DNA from: an uncultured Pelagibacteraceae bacterium
Lineage (GTDB): Bacteria; Pseudomonadota; Alphaproteobacteria; Pelagibacterales; Pelagibacteraceae
Assembly: GCA_902516395.1 (NCBI GenBank)
Contig: CABXYN010000006.1
Span: 1-57,699, forward strand
Direction of reading: 5' to 3'
Length of the DNA stretch: 57,699 nucleotides
Part shown: positions 46,211 to 54,552 of the stretch, one piece after another
Layout of the letters: the number at the start of each line of letters is the position of its first letter
How positions within the stretch are numbered: the stretch's first letter is position 1
Program-made: the position numbers and the translations under genes
The notes under the pieces: generated by a model
What the model saw: the letters and a program-made list of their open reading frames with translations, nothing else
What the model was told of the DNA's origin: nothing
Database searches by the model: none

Positions 46211-48784
46211 CTAAGCTACCATGCTCTCAGCTTTTTGAAGGTCAACAGCAACTAGTTGACTTATTCCTTTCTCTGGCATTGTGACCCCATATAATCTATC
46301 CATTTTTGACATAGTTAATGCGTGGTGGGTCACTATTATAAATCTTGTAGAAGTAATCTTTGTCAGTTCATTTAATAGATTGCAAAATCTTGTTACATTT
46401 GCATCATCTAGTGGTGCATCGACTTCGTCCAGAACGCAAATAGGGGATGGGTTAGTAAGAAATACTGCAAATATAAGTGATAATGCTGTCAAAGCTTGTT
46501 CACCACCAGAAAGCAAAGTAATTGACTGCAGTCTTTTTCCTGGAGGACTGACTAGCATTTCTAAACCAGCATCTAGAGGGTCATCAGAGTCTACGAGTTC
46601 CAATTTTGCGCTTCCCCCATTAAATAATTTTGTGTAGACCTCATTAAATTTTCTACTCACTCTTTCAAAAGCATCCAACAATCTTTCTCGTCCTTTTTGA
46701 TTAAGTTCTGTTATGCTCTCTTTTAATTTTAATATTGCCGTAACAAGATCTTGTCTATCTTGTTCCATTTTTTTTATTTCAGTTTTATATTTTTCAGTTT
46801 CATCATCTGCTCTTAAGTTAACAGATCCAAGCTTTTCTCTTTCCCTCTTTTTTTCATCTAGTAACTCTTCTTGAGTAATTAAGTCAGGAAATTCAGCATC
46901 TTTTTCAAGATTAGAATAATTAAGTATATTGCCTTCTTCAACATTCAAATCTGTCATCACTCTTTCTAAAAGATCATTTCTTCTTTTATTTAAACCTTCA
47001 ATGGTTGCTCCAGAGCTTGCTTTTTTTTCTCTGATTTCAATTGAATTTTCTTTTGTGTTGTTTAATTGGTTTCTAATTTCCACAATATTATTATCAATTT
47101 TTTCAACTAAAATTTCATTCTCATTTTTTTCATCTTCTGAAATTCTCAAGTTTTCGGAAATCTTTCCTTTTTTTTCTGCTTGAGATTGAGGTTGTTTTTC
47201 TAGAACATTCAATTTTTCCACAAGTTTATTTTTTCTGGTATTAAGTTCATTTACCATTTTTTCAGAATTAGTTAAAAGATTTTGCCAGCTTTCAAATTCT
47301 TGATCAATTATACTAATTCTCTCTTTTCTTTTAACAGACTCTTTTTTTATGTTTTGATTTTTACTATAAGTTTCAGCATAGTCATCCTGTAATTTTTTAA
47401 TTTGATCACTTTTTGATGTTAGAGTTGAAATTACATCATCATTTTCAACTTCTTTAACTTTCATGGTTAAATAGGACAAGTTAATTATACATTCATCTAA
47501 AATTTTTATTGTTTGATGATTTCTATTTTCTGAAATTAATTTTTTAACTTCTTCAATTTGACTTTTTATGTTGCTAATAATTTCATTATTTTTTTGCAGA
47601 GACTCAGCACTGAAACTCTCTAATAATTCATCCATTCTATCTTGTTCACTTTTTAATTTTGATTTAGAGTTTTCCAGATCTTTATTGGAGAGTTTTTCTG
47701 TTTCATAATATTTTGAGTCCGTATCAATTAAGATATTTCTCTCCTGTTTTAATCTTTTTTCGTTTGAATTTGCATCAATTACAATGCTTTTTTCTCTATC
47801 TATGTCTTCATCTATAACTTTTATGGAACTTTTTATTGTATCTATTTCCTCATTTATTCTAGTACTTTCCTCATCTAAAGCTTTCAGTTCAAGGTTTAAC
47901 CTTTGAATTTTAGATAAATTTTCAATATTTCTTTGTCTTATTGGTTCTACTCTCTCAAGTTCATTTTTAATTTTAGTTTCTAATTCTTCAATTTGTTTAT
48001 TAAATTCTTCTACTTTTCCATCTGCCTCATTATTTACTTCATTTTCTAAAGTGATTTCTTTATCAATTTCTAGAAGTCTTAAATAATAAAGCCCTGCCTC
48101 AACTTTTTTTATTTCCTCTGAAATTAATTTATACTTTGCAGCTTCCTCAGCTTGTTTTTCTAAATTTGCTAATTGTTTTTCTTGTTGTCTTCTAAGTTCG
48201 TCGGCTCTCTTTAAATTATTTTCTGCTGCTCCTAATCTAATTTCTGCTTCATGTCTTCTAACATGCAAACCAGCTATTCCAGCAGCTTCTTCAAGTATAG
48301 CTCTTCTATCAGATGGTTTTGCTGTAACTAATGCTCCAATTCTGCCTTGACTTATTAGCGATGGCGAATGAGCCCCTGTAGATAGATCTGCAAAAAACAT
48401 TTGTGCATCTTTTGCTCTAACTTCTTTGTTGTTTATGTAAAACTTTGATCCTTTATCTTTTTCAATCTTTCTTCGAATTTCTATTTCCTCTAGATCGTTG
48501 TATTGGTGTGGTCCATCCTTATTTTCATTGTTCAAGCTTAAAACTACTTCTGCAATATTTTTTGAGGGTTTATTTGATGTGCCTGAAAATATAACATCTT
48601 CCATCCCAGACCCTCTCATACTTTTTGCCGAAGTCTCCCCCATACACCATCTAAGAGATTCAACTATGTTTGACTTGCCACAACCGTTAGGACCAACAAT
48701 TCCTGTAAGGCCTTTTTCAATTAAAAAGTTAGTTTTCTCCGCAAAAGACTTAAAGCCATTTAATTGGATTTTTTTAAACTCCAT
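46211..48784 (-). CDS. smc: Chromosome segregation SMC protein, short form without visible hinge
   Basis: A DNA-loop-organising ATPase. The head halves are intact: Walker A GPNGCGKSN (31-39), the SLISQGRIG region, the signature LLSGGEQALTALSL and Walker B CVLDEVDAPLDD near residue 790. The total of 857 residues is about 300 below the usual 1,150-1,200. Between about residues 180 and 700 I see only charged coiled coil. The globular hinge with its Gly-rich motifs is not recognisable; the least coil-like stretch is a short one around 420-450. It lies between dsbA-like and atpI, as in other alphaproteobacterial dsbA-smc clusters. Confidence 0.93.
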   Translation of the reverse strand: MEFKKIQLNGFKSFAEKTNFLIEKGLTGIVGPNGCGKSNIVESLRWCMGETSAKSMRGSGMEDVIFSGTSNKPSKNIAEVVLSLNNENKDGPHQYNDLEEIEIRRKIEKDKGSKFYINNKEVRAKDAQMFFADLSTGAHSPSLISQGRIGALVTAKPSDRRAILEEAAGIAGLHVRRHEAEIRLGAAENNLKRADELRRQQEKQLANLEKQAEEAAKYKLISEEIKKVEAGLYYLRLLEIDKEITLENEVNNEADGKVEEFNKQIEELETKIKNELERVEPIRQRNIENLSKIQRLNLELKALDEESTRINEEIDTIKSSIKVIDEDIDREKSIVIDANSNEKRLKQERNILIDTDSKYYETEKLSNKDLENSKSKLKSEQDRMDELLESFSAESLQKNNEIISNIKSQIEEVKKLISENRNHQTIKILDECIINLSYLTMKVKEVENDDVISTLTSKSDQIKKLQDDYAETYSKNQNIKKESVKRKERISIIDQEFESWQNLLTNSEKMVNELNTRKNKLVEKLNVLEKQPQSQAEKKGKISENLRISEDEKNENEILVEKIDNNIVEIRNQLNNTKENSIEIREKKASSGATIEGLNKRRNDLLERVMTDLNVEEGNILNYSNLEKDAEFPDLITQEELLDEKKREREKLGSVNLRADDETEKYKTEIKKMEQDRQDLVTAILKLKESITELNQKGRERLLDAFERVSRKFNEVYTKLFNGGSAKLELVDSDDPLDAGLEMLVSPPGKRLQSITLLSGGEQALTALSLIFAVFLTNPSPICVLDEVDAPLDDANVTRFCNLLNELTKITSTRFIIVTHHALTMSKMDRLYGVTMPEKGISQLVAVDLQKAESMVA

Positions 48785-48792
48785 TCAATGAC

Positions 48793-49374
48793 TTATATCA
48801 GTTTTTCTATATATTTTTTTAATTTTTTATAGTTGGATGTATTTTCGAACTTTTCACCATTGATTATAAGCGTTGGTGTTGCCTCTATTTTGTAGTTTTT
48901 AGCTCCGTTGATTCGGTCCTCTAAAATAAAATCTTCAATTTTTGAGTCTGCTATACATTTATCAAAATCTAATTTAAAATTTGATTCTTGAATTACCTTC
49001 TTTAGATTTTTGTTGAGATCTTCAATAGTGCTTCCTCTTACCCAGCTACTTTGATTTTTATATAAATGATGAAGTATTTCTGAATTTCCATCATTTTTAC
49101 AATGAGCTATTTTTGATGCATTAAATGCAGCCATATCTAATGGAAAATTTCTAAATTCGATTAAAATTAAACCTTTATCTATAAAATCAGTTTTTAAGCT
49201 AGGATAAACATTTTTATGGAAATCTGCACAATGACTGCATGTTAAAGATTCAAAAACTATAAGTTTTACTTTTGCATCTACATCACCTTCTGTGATCGAT
49301 TTAATATCTGCTTTTGCATAAAGGCTAACAAAAAATAAAGATATTATAAATGTTTGTATTAATATTTTTTTCAT
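48793..49374 (-). CDS. DsbA-like periplasmic thioredoxin-fold protein
   Basis: 193 residues. A Sec signal peptide (cleavage near residue 22, ...SLYAKA-DIKS) is followed by a DsbA/DsbG-like domain with the active-site CSHC (LTCSHCADFHK, about residue 46) and the cis-Pro loop EATPTLIING (about 165). Probably a thiol oxidoreductase. It overlaps the upstream dciA-like gene by 4 nt and precedes smc. Confidence 0.9.
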   Translation of the reverse strand: MKKILIQTFIISLFFVSLYAKADIKSITEGDVDAKVKLIVFESLTCSHCADFHKNVYPSLKTDFIDKGLILIEFRNFPLDMAAFNASKIAHCKNDGNSEILHHLYKNQSSWVRGSTIEDLNKNLKKVIQESNFKLDFDKCIADSKIEDFILEDRINGAKNYKIEATPTLIINGEKFENTSNYKKLKKYIEKLI

Positions 49375-49850
49375 CTCGATTTTAATAATTTATTTAATTC
49401 TAATAGTGATTGTTTTATTTTATCATTTTTAATATTGGTAATCTTCTTAATATTTTTATTATTTGTCGCATTATTTATTTTATCTTCTTTAATTTTTTCA
49501 AACTCTCCTTCAAAAGTCTTTAATTTTATATCGTCAACTACATTATAACCAAAAAATATATTCATTTTTTTTATTATTTCTTTTTTAGAGTATTCAAGAT
49601 CTACTTCATTTCCTCTTTTGACCATTATGTTTAAACAGCTTCCATTTAATTTAGAATTTTTAAATGATCTTGGATAGGAAACATTAAATAATTCCTTACC
49701 GACAAGAAATTTCCAATTATCCAAAGTATTTGAATAAATTTGACCTTTTTTATTCAATATTCTTTTTGCTTCTTGGGGCAAAGTATCTTTAAAAGATCTT
49801 AGTCCTTGAACAGATTTAGTTCTCTGCTTAGTATTATATTTAAAATTCAT
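49371..49850 (-). CDS. DUF721 (DciA-like) protein
   Basis: 159 residues from ATG 49850. Residues about 10-110 match DUF721, the DciA helicase-loader family: LDNWKFLVGKELFNVSYP, then LNIMVKRGNEVDLEY. The C-terminal 50 residues are Lys/Asn-rich. A TTG 4 codons upstream (49862) would overlap mutY and is less likely. With ATG 49850 and mutY ATG 49851, the two divergent start codons abut as CATATG. The helicase-loading role is from the family, not shown here. Confidence 0.8.
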   Translation of the reverse strand: MNFKYNTKQRTKSVQGLRSFKDTLPQEAKRILNKKGQIYSNTLDNWKFLVGKELFNVSYPRSFKNSKLNGSCLNIMVKRGNEVDLEYSKKEIIKKMNIFFGYNVVDDIKLKTFEGEFEKIKEDKINNATNNKNIKKITNIKNDKIKQSLLELNKLLKSR

Positions 49851-50837
49851 ATGACAAGCCAAAACATACCAAATAAAATTTTAAATTGGTACGATAATAA
49901 TAAGAGAGATCTGCCTTGGCGAAGAAAAGTCTCTAGGACTCAAAAAGAATACTTTACTTTAGTGAGTGAATTTATGTTGCAGCAGACTCAAGTTAAAACC
50001 GTAATACCTTATTTTGAAAATTTTATTTTTAAAATCCCAGATTTAAAAAGTTTATCAAGAGTTAGAGATGATAAATTGATGAAATGTTGGGAAGGATTAG
50101 GGTATTATTCAAGAGCAAGAAATCTTAAAAAATCAGCAAAAAAAATTATAAATGAATTTAAGGGCCATCTTCCAAAAAATGAGGAAGATTTAAAATCTCT
50201 TCCTGGGATCGGAGATTATACATCTAAAGCAATTATGGCAATTGCATTCAATAAGAAAATAATTCCTTTAGATGGAAATATTGAAAGAGTTTTAAAAAGG
50301 GTATTTTATTTAAAAAAAGAAAAAGAAATTTCTAAAGAAAATTTACATAAAAAAAAAACTTTTTTTGAAGAAACAATTAGAGCTAGTGATTATGCTCAAG
50401 CTATAATGGAAATAGGTGCATTAATCTGCAAACCTTCTAATCCACTTTGTGATCAATGTCCCATCTCAACAAGTTGCAAATCCTTTAAAAAAAATGACTT
50501 TGAAATAATTAAAATAAATAAATTTAATAAACAAAAGTTTTTTGAAGCAAATATTTTTCAAAATAAAAAGAATAACTACTATCTTTTAAAAAATAGAAAA
50601 TTTAAATTTTTAAAAGATATGCCTATATTCCCTATGAATGAGATACCTAAGACAAAATTTAAAAATCATTTAGGAAAAAGGATCAATATAAAAATGTCAA
50701 ATATGGACATGAGAATTGCAATTAATATGAAAAATAATTTACCAGAAAATAGCAATGGTTTCTTTATTAATGTTAAAGATTTAAGTAATTGGACTTTACC
50801 CTCGTTTACAAAGAAAATACTTAATAGTATTAAATAA
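49851..50837 (+). CDS. mutY: A/G-specific adenine DNA glycosylase
   Basis: Removes adenine opposite 8-oxoguanine. 328 residues from ATG 49851. DLPWRRKVS and SEFMLQQTQVKTVIPYF (catalytic Glu) open the domain; the HhH LPGIGDYTSKAI and catalytic Asp PLDGNIERVL follow. The FeS cluster motif C-x6-C-x2-C-x5-C ends near residue 220. The NUDIX-like C-terminal part is reduced. A TTG at 49806 would add 15 residues with no family match. Confidence 0.95.
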   Translation: MTSQNIPNKILNWYDNNKRDLPWRRKVSRTQKEYFTLVSEFMLQQTQVKTVIPYFENFIFKIPDLKSLSRVRDDKLMKCWEGLGYYSRARNLKKSAKKIINEFKGHLPKNEEDLKSLPGIGDYTSKAIMAIAFNKKIIPLDGNIERVLKRVFYLKKEKEISKENLHKKKTFFEETIRASDYAQAIMEIGALICKPSNPLCDQCPISTSCKSFKKNDFEIIKINKFNKQKFFEANIFQNKKNNYYLLKNRKFKFLKDMPIFPMNEIPKTKFKNHLGKRINIKMSNMDMRIAINMKNNLPENSNGFFINVKDLSNWTLPSFTKKILNSIK

Positions 50838-50841
50838 ATTA

Positions 50842-51972
50842 ATGAAAAAAATTGCAATCATTGGTGGAGGTATCTCAGGCTTATATTTTGCAAATCTTTT
50901 AAATAATCAAAAAGATTTTGAATATAAAATATTTGAAAAAAAAGATAACTATAATTTCCTTGAAGGTTATGGAATTCAATTATCAGTAAATAGTATAAAA
51001 TTATTAAATAGTATAGGATTTAAAAATCTACCTGCATCTGAAGTTAGCTTTCCGACAAAAGTGAATTTCATACAAGCAAATAATTCCAAAAAAATTTGCG
51101 ATATAGACCTTACACAATTTAATGATTCATTAAATCGATACACTACCTTAAAAAGATCAACATTATTAAAATTCTTATTTCAAAACATCCCACAAGAAAA
51201 AATAAAATTTAATTCAAATATAACAAAAGTAGATAATTCTAATGGCATCAGAATTTCTTTTGGAGATAATAAAAATGAAGAATTTGATTACTTAATTATT
51301 TCGGACGGTATTTTTTCAAAAACGAGGTCACTAATTTTTAATGAAAGCATATATCCAAAATATAATCTTAATGTTGCACTGCGAGGTAAATTAAATGGTG
51401 ATTATGGTAGTGATATTTCAATATATATGGGATCACATAGTCACTATGTGATCTACCCAGTAAATCAAAATAATGAATACAATTTTGTAGCTATTATAAA
51501 AAAAAAATTATCCTCAGATGAATTACAAAATCATGATTTATTCAAATCTGAAGAATTTTTAGCATTGTTAGTATCAGGTTTACAAAAAACATCGCAAATA
51601 AGCTCAAAAAATTTAAGTGAATTGAAATCATTTCCTGTTCACGTTAGCAGCGAATTTCCAAGTCTAAATAAAAAAAATATATTTTTGTCAGGCGATGCTT
51701 TATTTACATTCCCTCCATCATTTGCTCAAGGAGCTTCCCAAAGTATTGAAACTGCAAACGATATATTTAAAAGTATTTTTAGTGGTACAAATGAATTCTA
51801 TCAAGAAAGGATTCGTAGTATTTCTTCTATAAATAATAAATCAAAATTAAACCATTTTACATTTCACTTATCAAATCCCATCAATATTTTTATTAGAAAT
51901 AAAATTTTGAAATATCTCTCAAAAAATAAAAAATTTCTTGAAAATTATTTGGGTAAAATTTACAGAGCTTAA
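50842..51972 (+). CDS. FAD-dependent monooxygenase (aromatic hydroxylase/UbiH superfamily)
   Basis: 376 residues. The FAD motif is IAIIGGGISGLYFANLL, the DG motif is LIISDGIFSKTRS (about residue 152), and the second FAD motif is FLSGDALFTFPPSFAQGASQSIETA (about 280). AQGASQSIE is closer to salicylate-hydroxylase-type enzymes than to UbiH (usually GQGLNLG), though a ubiquinone hydroxylase role is possible. It lies 4 bp after mutY and overlaps the convergent ccrM by 4 nt. Confidence 0.85.
   Translation: MKKIAIIGGGISGLYFANLLNNQKDFEYKIFEKKDNYNFLEGYGIQLSVNSIKLLNSIGFKNLPASEVSFPTKVNFIQANNSKKICDIDLTQFNDSLNRYTTLKRSTLLKFLFQNIPQEKIKFNSNITKVDNSNGIRISFGDNKNEEFDYLIISDGIFSKTRSLIFNESIYPKYNLNVALRGKLNGDYGSDISIYMGSHSHYVIYPVNQNNEYNFVAIIKKKLSSDELQNHDLFKSEEFLALLVSGLQKTSQISSKNLSELKSFPVHVSSEFPSLNKKNIFLSGDALFTFPPSFAQGASQSIETANDIFKSIFSGTNEFYQERIRSISSINNKSKLNHFTFHLSNPINIFIRNKILKYLSKNKKFLENYLGKIYRA
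51431..51453. repeat. Perfect inverted repeat inside the monooxygenase gene
   Basis: Ten-base arms GATCACATAG and CTATGTGATC flank TCA. The arms are perfect and lie within coding sequence (residues about 197-204). A 10-bp stem with a 3-nt loop could form a hairpin in mRNA or a protein-binding site. Confidence 0.5.
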
Positions 51973-53042
51973 TTTGCAGGCCTTAATCTTTGTCTCAAAT
52001 CATCAATTGGCTTTAAAGAATTTCCAGATTTATAATGCCAAAATGTCCATCCGTTACAACTTTCTGCACCAATAATTTTTGCTGCAACTTTATGGATTGA
52101 ACCCTCTGATTGTTGATATTTGATACTTCCATCCACCATAATTTTAGCATTTACTTTTTTCTTTTGATCATAAATTTCTGTTCCAGGTTTAATTAAGCCC
52201 ATTTCAACTAATGATCCAAAAGGAATTCTTGGTTTTGATCTATTATTTTGGAGTGTATCTAGATATTCATCTTTTATAATATCTGTATTGTTTAATCTTT
52301 TTCTTGTAGCATCAAAATAATTTTTTTCCTTTTCAATTCCAAAATATTTTCTACCTAATTTTTTAGAAACAACAGCCGTGGTACCTGATCCTAAAAATGG
52401 ATCTAAAATAAAATCATTTTTATTTGATGAGGCTAATATTATTCTATGGAGTAACGCTTCTGGTTTTTGAGTAGAATGGACTTTTTTTCCATTGTTTTTT
52501 AATCTTTCTTTGCCATTACAGATTGGAAGGTTCCATGTAGATCTCATTTGGAGGTCATCATTCAAGCATTTTAATGATTGATAATTGAAAGTGTATTTCG
52601 ACCCCTCACTTTTTGATGCCCAAATAAGTGTTTCATGTGCGTTAGTAAACCTTGTTCCCCTAAAATTTGGCATTGGATTATTTTTATTCCAAATTACATC
52701 GTTTAGTATCCAAAAACCTAAATCTTGGATTGTAGCACCCACTCTAAAAATATTGTGATAACTACCTATTACCCAAATCGATCCATTCTTTTTTAAAATT
52801 CTCTTACATTCTTTTAACCAATCAAAAGTAAATTCATCATAACTTTTAAAACTTTCAAATTGATCCCATTTATCGTCTACAGCATCTACTTTAGATGTAT
52901 CCGGTCTACTTAATTCTTTTTTTAATTGAAGGTTGTAAGGGGGATCAGCAAAAATAAGATCAAAAGTTTCATCAGGAATTTTTTTTAATTCCTCTAAACT
53001 ATCTCCATTAATAATTTTGTTTTTTAAAGTTTGATTACTCAT
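51969..53042 (-). CDS. ccrM: Cell-cycle DNA methyltransferase CcrM (GANTC adenine-N6)
   Basis: Methylates GANTC and couples replication to transcription in alphaproteobacteria. 357 residues. The catalytic DPPYNLQ motif (about residue 33) is followed by the FxGSGT SAM motif DPFLGSGTTAV, giving the beta-class order. The C-terminal CcrM domain (PFGSLVEMGLIKPGTEIYD, about residue 275, and ESCNGWTFWHYK) distinguishes it from ordinary restriction methyltransferases. No restriction gene is nearby. It lies 75 bp after rnhB, with GANTC sites in the leader. Confidence 0.95.
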   Translation of the reverse strand: MSNQTLKNKIINGDSLEELKKIPDETFDLIFADPPYNLQLKKELSRPDTSKVDAVDDKWDQFESFKSYDEFTFDWLKECKRILKKNGSIWVIGSYHNIFRVGATIQDLGFWILNDVIWNKNNPMPNFRGTRFTNAHETLIWASKSEGSKYTFNYQSLKCLNDDLQMRSTWNLPICNGKERLKNNGKKVHSTQKPEALLHRIILASSNKNDFILDPFLGSGTTAVVSKKLGRKYFGIEKEKNYFDATRKRLNNTDIIKDEYLDTLQNNRSKPRIPFGSLVEMGLIKPGTEIYDQKKKVNAKIMVDGSIKYQQSEGSIHKVAAKIIGAESCNGWTFWHYKSGNSLKPIDDLRQRLRPAN

Positions 53043-53059
53043 TTCTTAATTATTAATTA

Positions 53060-53136
53060 GACTCCAGAGTAGAGTTTCCGTCAACCTGAGATTGAATTAT
53101 TTTGAGTCTACTTGTTACTATTTTTTTTTGTGACTC
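53060..53136 (-). promoter_or_regulatory. Cluster of GANTC methylation sites upstream of ccrM
   Basis: GANTC occurs at 53060-53064 (GACTC), 53104-53108 (GAGTC) and 53132-53136 (GACTC, inside the rnhB 3' end), about 18, 62 and 90 bp upstream of the ccrM start. In Caulobacter, GANTC sites in the ccrM leader mediate methylation-dependent control, so autoregulation is a plausible inference here. I see no TTAA-N7-TTAA CtrA box in the spacer. Confidence 0.5.
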
Positions 53137-53696
53137 AATATGTTGTGTATTGGATTGAATGTTTTTCGATGAAATCTAGTTACTCCATATTTTCTAATAG
53201 CATTAATGTGATCTCTAGTTCCATAACCAGCATTTAAATCCCATTTATATTTTTTAAAACTTTCTGACATTTTGAGCATCAGTTTATCCCTTGAAACTTT
53301 TGCAATTATAGATGCTGCTGATATTTCTTTAATTTTTTGGTCTCCTTTAATTATTGTTTTAATAAGATAATTACTTAATTCTGGTGATTTATTCCCATCA
53401 ATAAGTACTAAATTAGGTTTAACTTTTAGTTTTTTTATAGCTCTCTTCATGGCTAATAGACTAGCACTTAAAATATTTAGTTTTTCTATTTCCTTAACTG
53501 AGGCAGATCCTATTGCCCAAGTAGAATTTTTTTTTATAAATTTTGCTAATTTTTCTCTCTCAATCTTAGTTAACTTCTTTGAATCTTTGATCTCTTTCTT
53601 TCTAATATTTTTTTTAAGAATAACAGCTGCAGCATACACTGGACCAATTAAACTTCCTCTACCAACTTCATCAACTCCAGCTATAATTTTTCTCAT
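53118..53696 (-). CDS. rnhB: Ribonuclease HII
   Basis: Removes misincorporated ribonucleotides. 192 residues. The N-terminal catalytic motif is AGVDEVGRGSLIGPVYAAA (about residue 6), the second Asp is in LVLIDGNKS, and AASIIAKVSRDKLM with GYGTRDHI ends the fold. It is coupled to a 44-codon membrane peptide through a TAATG overlap, and rnhB-ccrM adjacency recurs in alphaproteobacteria. Confidence 0.96.
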   Translation of the reverse strand: MRKIIAGVDEVGRGSLIGPVYAAAVILKKNIRKKEIKDSKKLTKIEREKLAKFIKKNSTWAIGSASVKEIEKLNILSASLLAMKRAIKKLKVKPNLVLIDGNKSPELSNYLIKTIIKGDQKIKEISAASIIAKVSRDKLMLKMSESFKKYKWDLNAGYGTRDHINAIRKYGVTRFHRKTFNPIHNILSHKKK

Positions 53697-53830
53697 TAAG
53701 TAATAAAAAAATGATATAAAAGTACTCCAATTATCAAACCTTTAATAAAAGTAATCCATAATAATCCATAATTTGAAAGATTAAGTTTTTCTCTCCACCA
53801 ATTTATATATTTTTTATGTATTTCTATCAT
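53696..53830 (-). CDS. Small membrane peptide (44 aa) upstream of rnhB
   Basis: ATG 53830 to TAA 53696-53698 gives a basic N-terminus with aromatic residues (MIEIHKKYINWWREK) and one hydrophobic helix (about residues 23-42). The stop overlaps the rnhB start as TAATG, and the ATG is 7 bp after the uracil-DNA glycosylase stop, which fits the operon spacing. I do not recognise a family. The coupling supports a real gene, but the size makes it uncertain. Confidence 0.55.
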   Translation of the reverse strand: MIEIHKKYINWWREKLNLSNYGLLWITFIKGLIIGVLLYHFFIT

Positions 53831-53837
53831 CGTAAAA

Positions 53838-54542
53838 TTAGGCTGATATTCTTAATTCATCAATTTTCTTCCTGATTTGTTTTAAATCAGCCCAAGAATA
53901 TTTTTTTTGTTCAGCTTGCCTCAATAAATATGCTGGGTGAAATGTGATTATTGTTAAGTATGTTTTATTATGAATGATTAAATCTTTCCAAACACCTCTT
54001 TCTTTTGAAATTTTTATCTTAGATCCAAAAAGTGATTCCATGGCTGTACTACCCATCAGAATTAAAATTTTAGGATCAATAATTGAAATATGTTTTCGAA
54101 GAAAATTCGAATATCTATTAATTTCTGAAGGTTCAGGCTTTCTGTTATTTGGTGGTCGATAGTTAACTACATTAGTAATATAAATATTATTTCTTTTTAT
54201 TTGAATAGCCTCTAACATTTTATTCAATAATACCCCAGCGTCTCCCACAAATGGCTTCCCTTGCTCGTCTTCTTTTTGGCCTGGACCTTCACCGATTATC
54301 ATAATTTTACTTTCGCAGTTCCCATCAGCAAATACTAGTTGTGTAGCATTATTTTTCAGTTCACAATTATCTATATTTTTGATTTCATTCTTTAATTCTA
54401 AAAGAAGTTTTTTTTTATCTTCTAGCTGTGGTTTAGTTTTAAGTCTGTTAATTGGCTTATCGTTAAATATATATTCAATTTCATTTGAGTTAAGATTTTC
54501 AAGGTTTAATATGTCATTTTGATTTTTGAGATTTAAAGTCAT
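53838..54542 (-). CDS. Uracil-DNA glycosylase, family 4/5-like
   Basis: Excises uracil from DNA. 234 residues from ATG 54542; the longer frame to 54635 overlaps the divergent TPR gene and is not needed. The active-site motif is GEGPGQKEDEQGKPFVGDAG (about residue 83), then NVVNYRPPNNRKP and the distal ITFHPAYLLR His motif. An N-terminal Cys in DNCELKNNATQLVFADGN aligns with one iron-sulfur Cys of the family; whether a full cluster is bound is unclear. Confidence 0.88.
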   Translation of the reverse strand: MTLNLKNQNDILNLENLNSNEIEYIFNDKPINRLKTKPQLEDKKKLLLELKNEIKNIDNCELKNNATQLVFADGNCESKIMIIGEGPGQKEDEQGKPFVGDAGVLLNKMLEAIQIKRNNIYITNVVNYRPPNNRKPEPSEINRYSNFLRKHISIIDPKILILMGSTAMESLFGSKIKISKERGVWKDLIIHNKTYLTIITFHPAYLLRQAEQKKYSWADLKQIRKKIDELRISA

Positions 54543-54552
54543 AAATTTAAAT

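Noticed and set aside
49806..49850. Extended N-terminus of mutY from a TTG
   Set aside because: The extra 15 residues have no family match and would lie inside the dciA-like gene; ATG 49851 is adequate.
53041..53117. CtrA box upstream of ccrM
   Set aside because: TTAA motifs occur but with a 3-bp spacer, not the 7 bp of TTAA-N7-TTAA.
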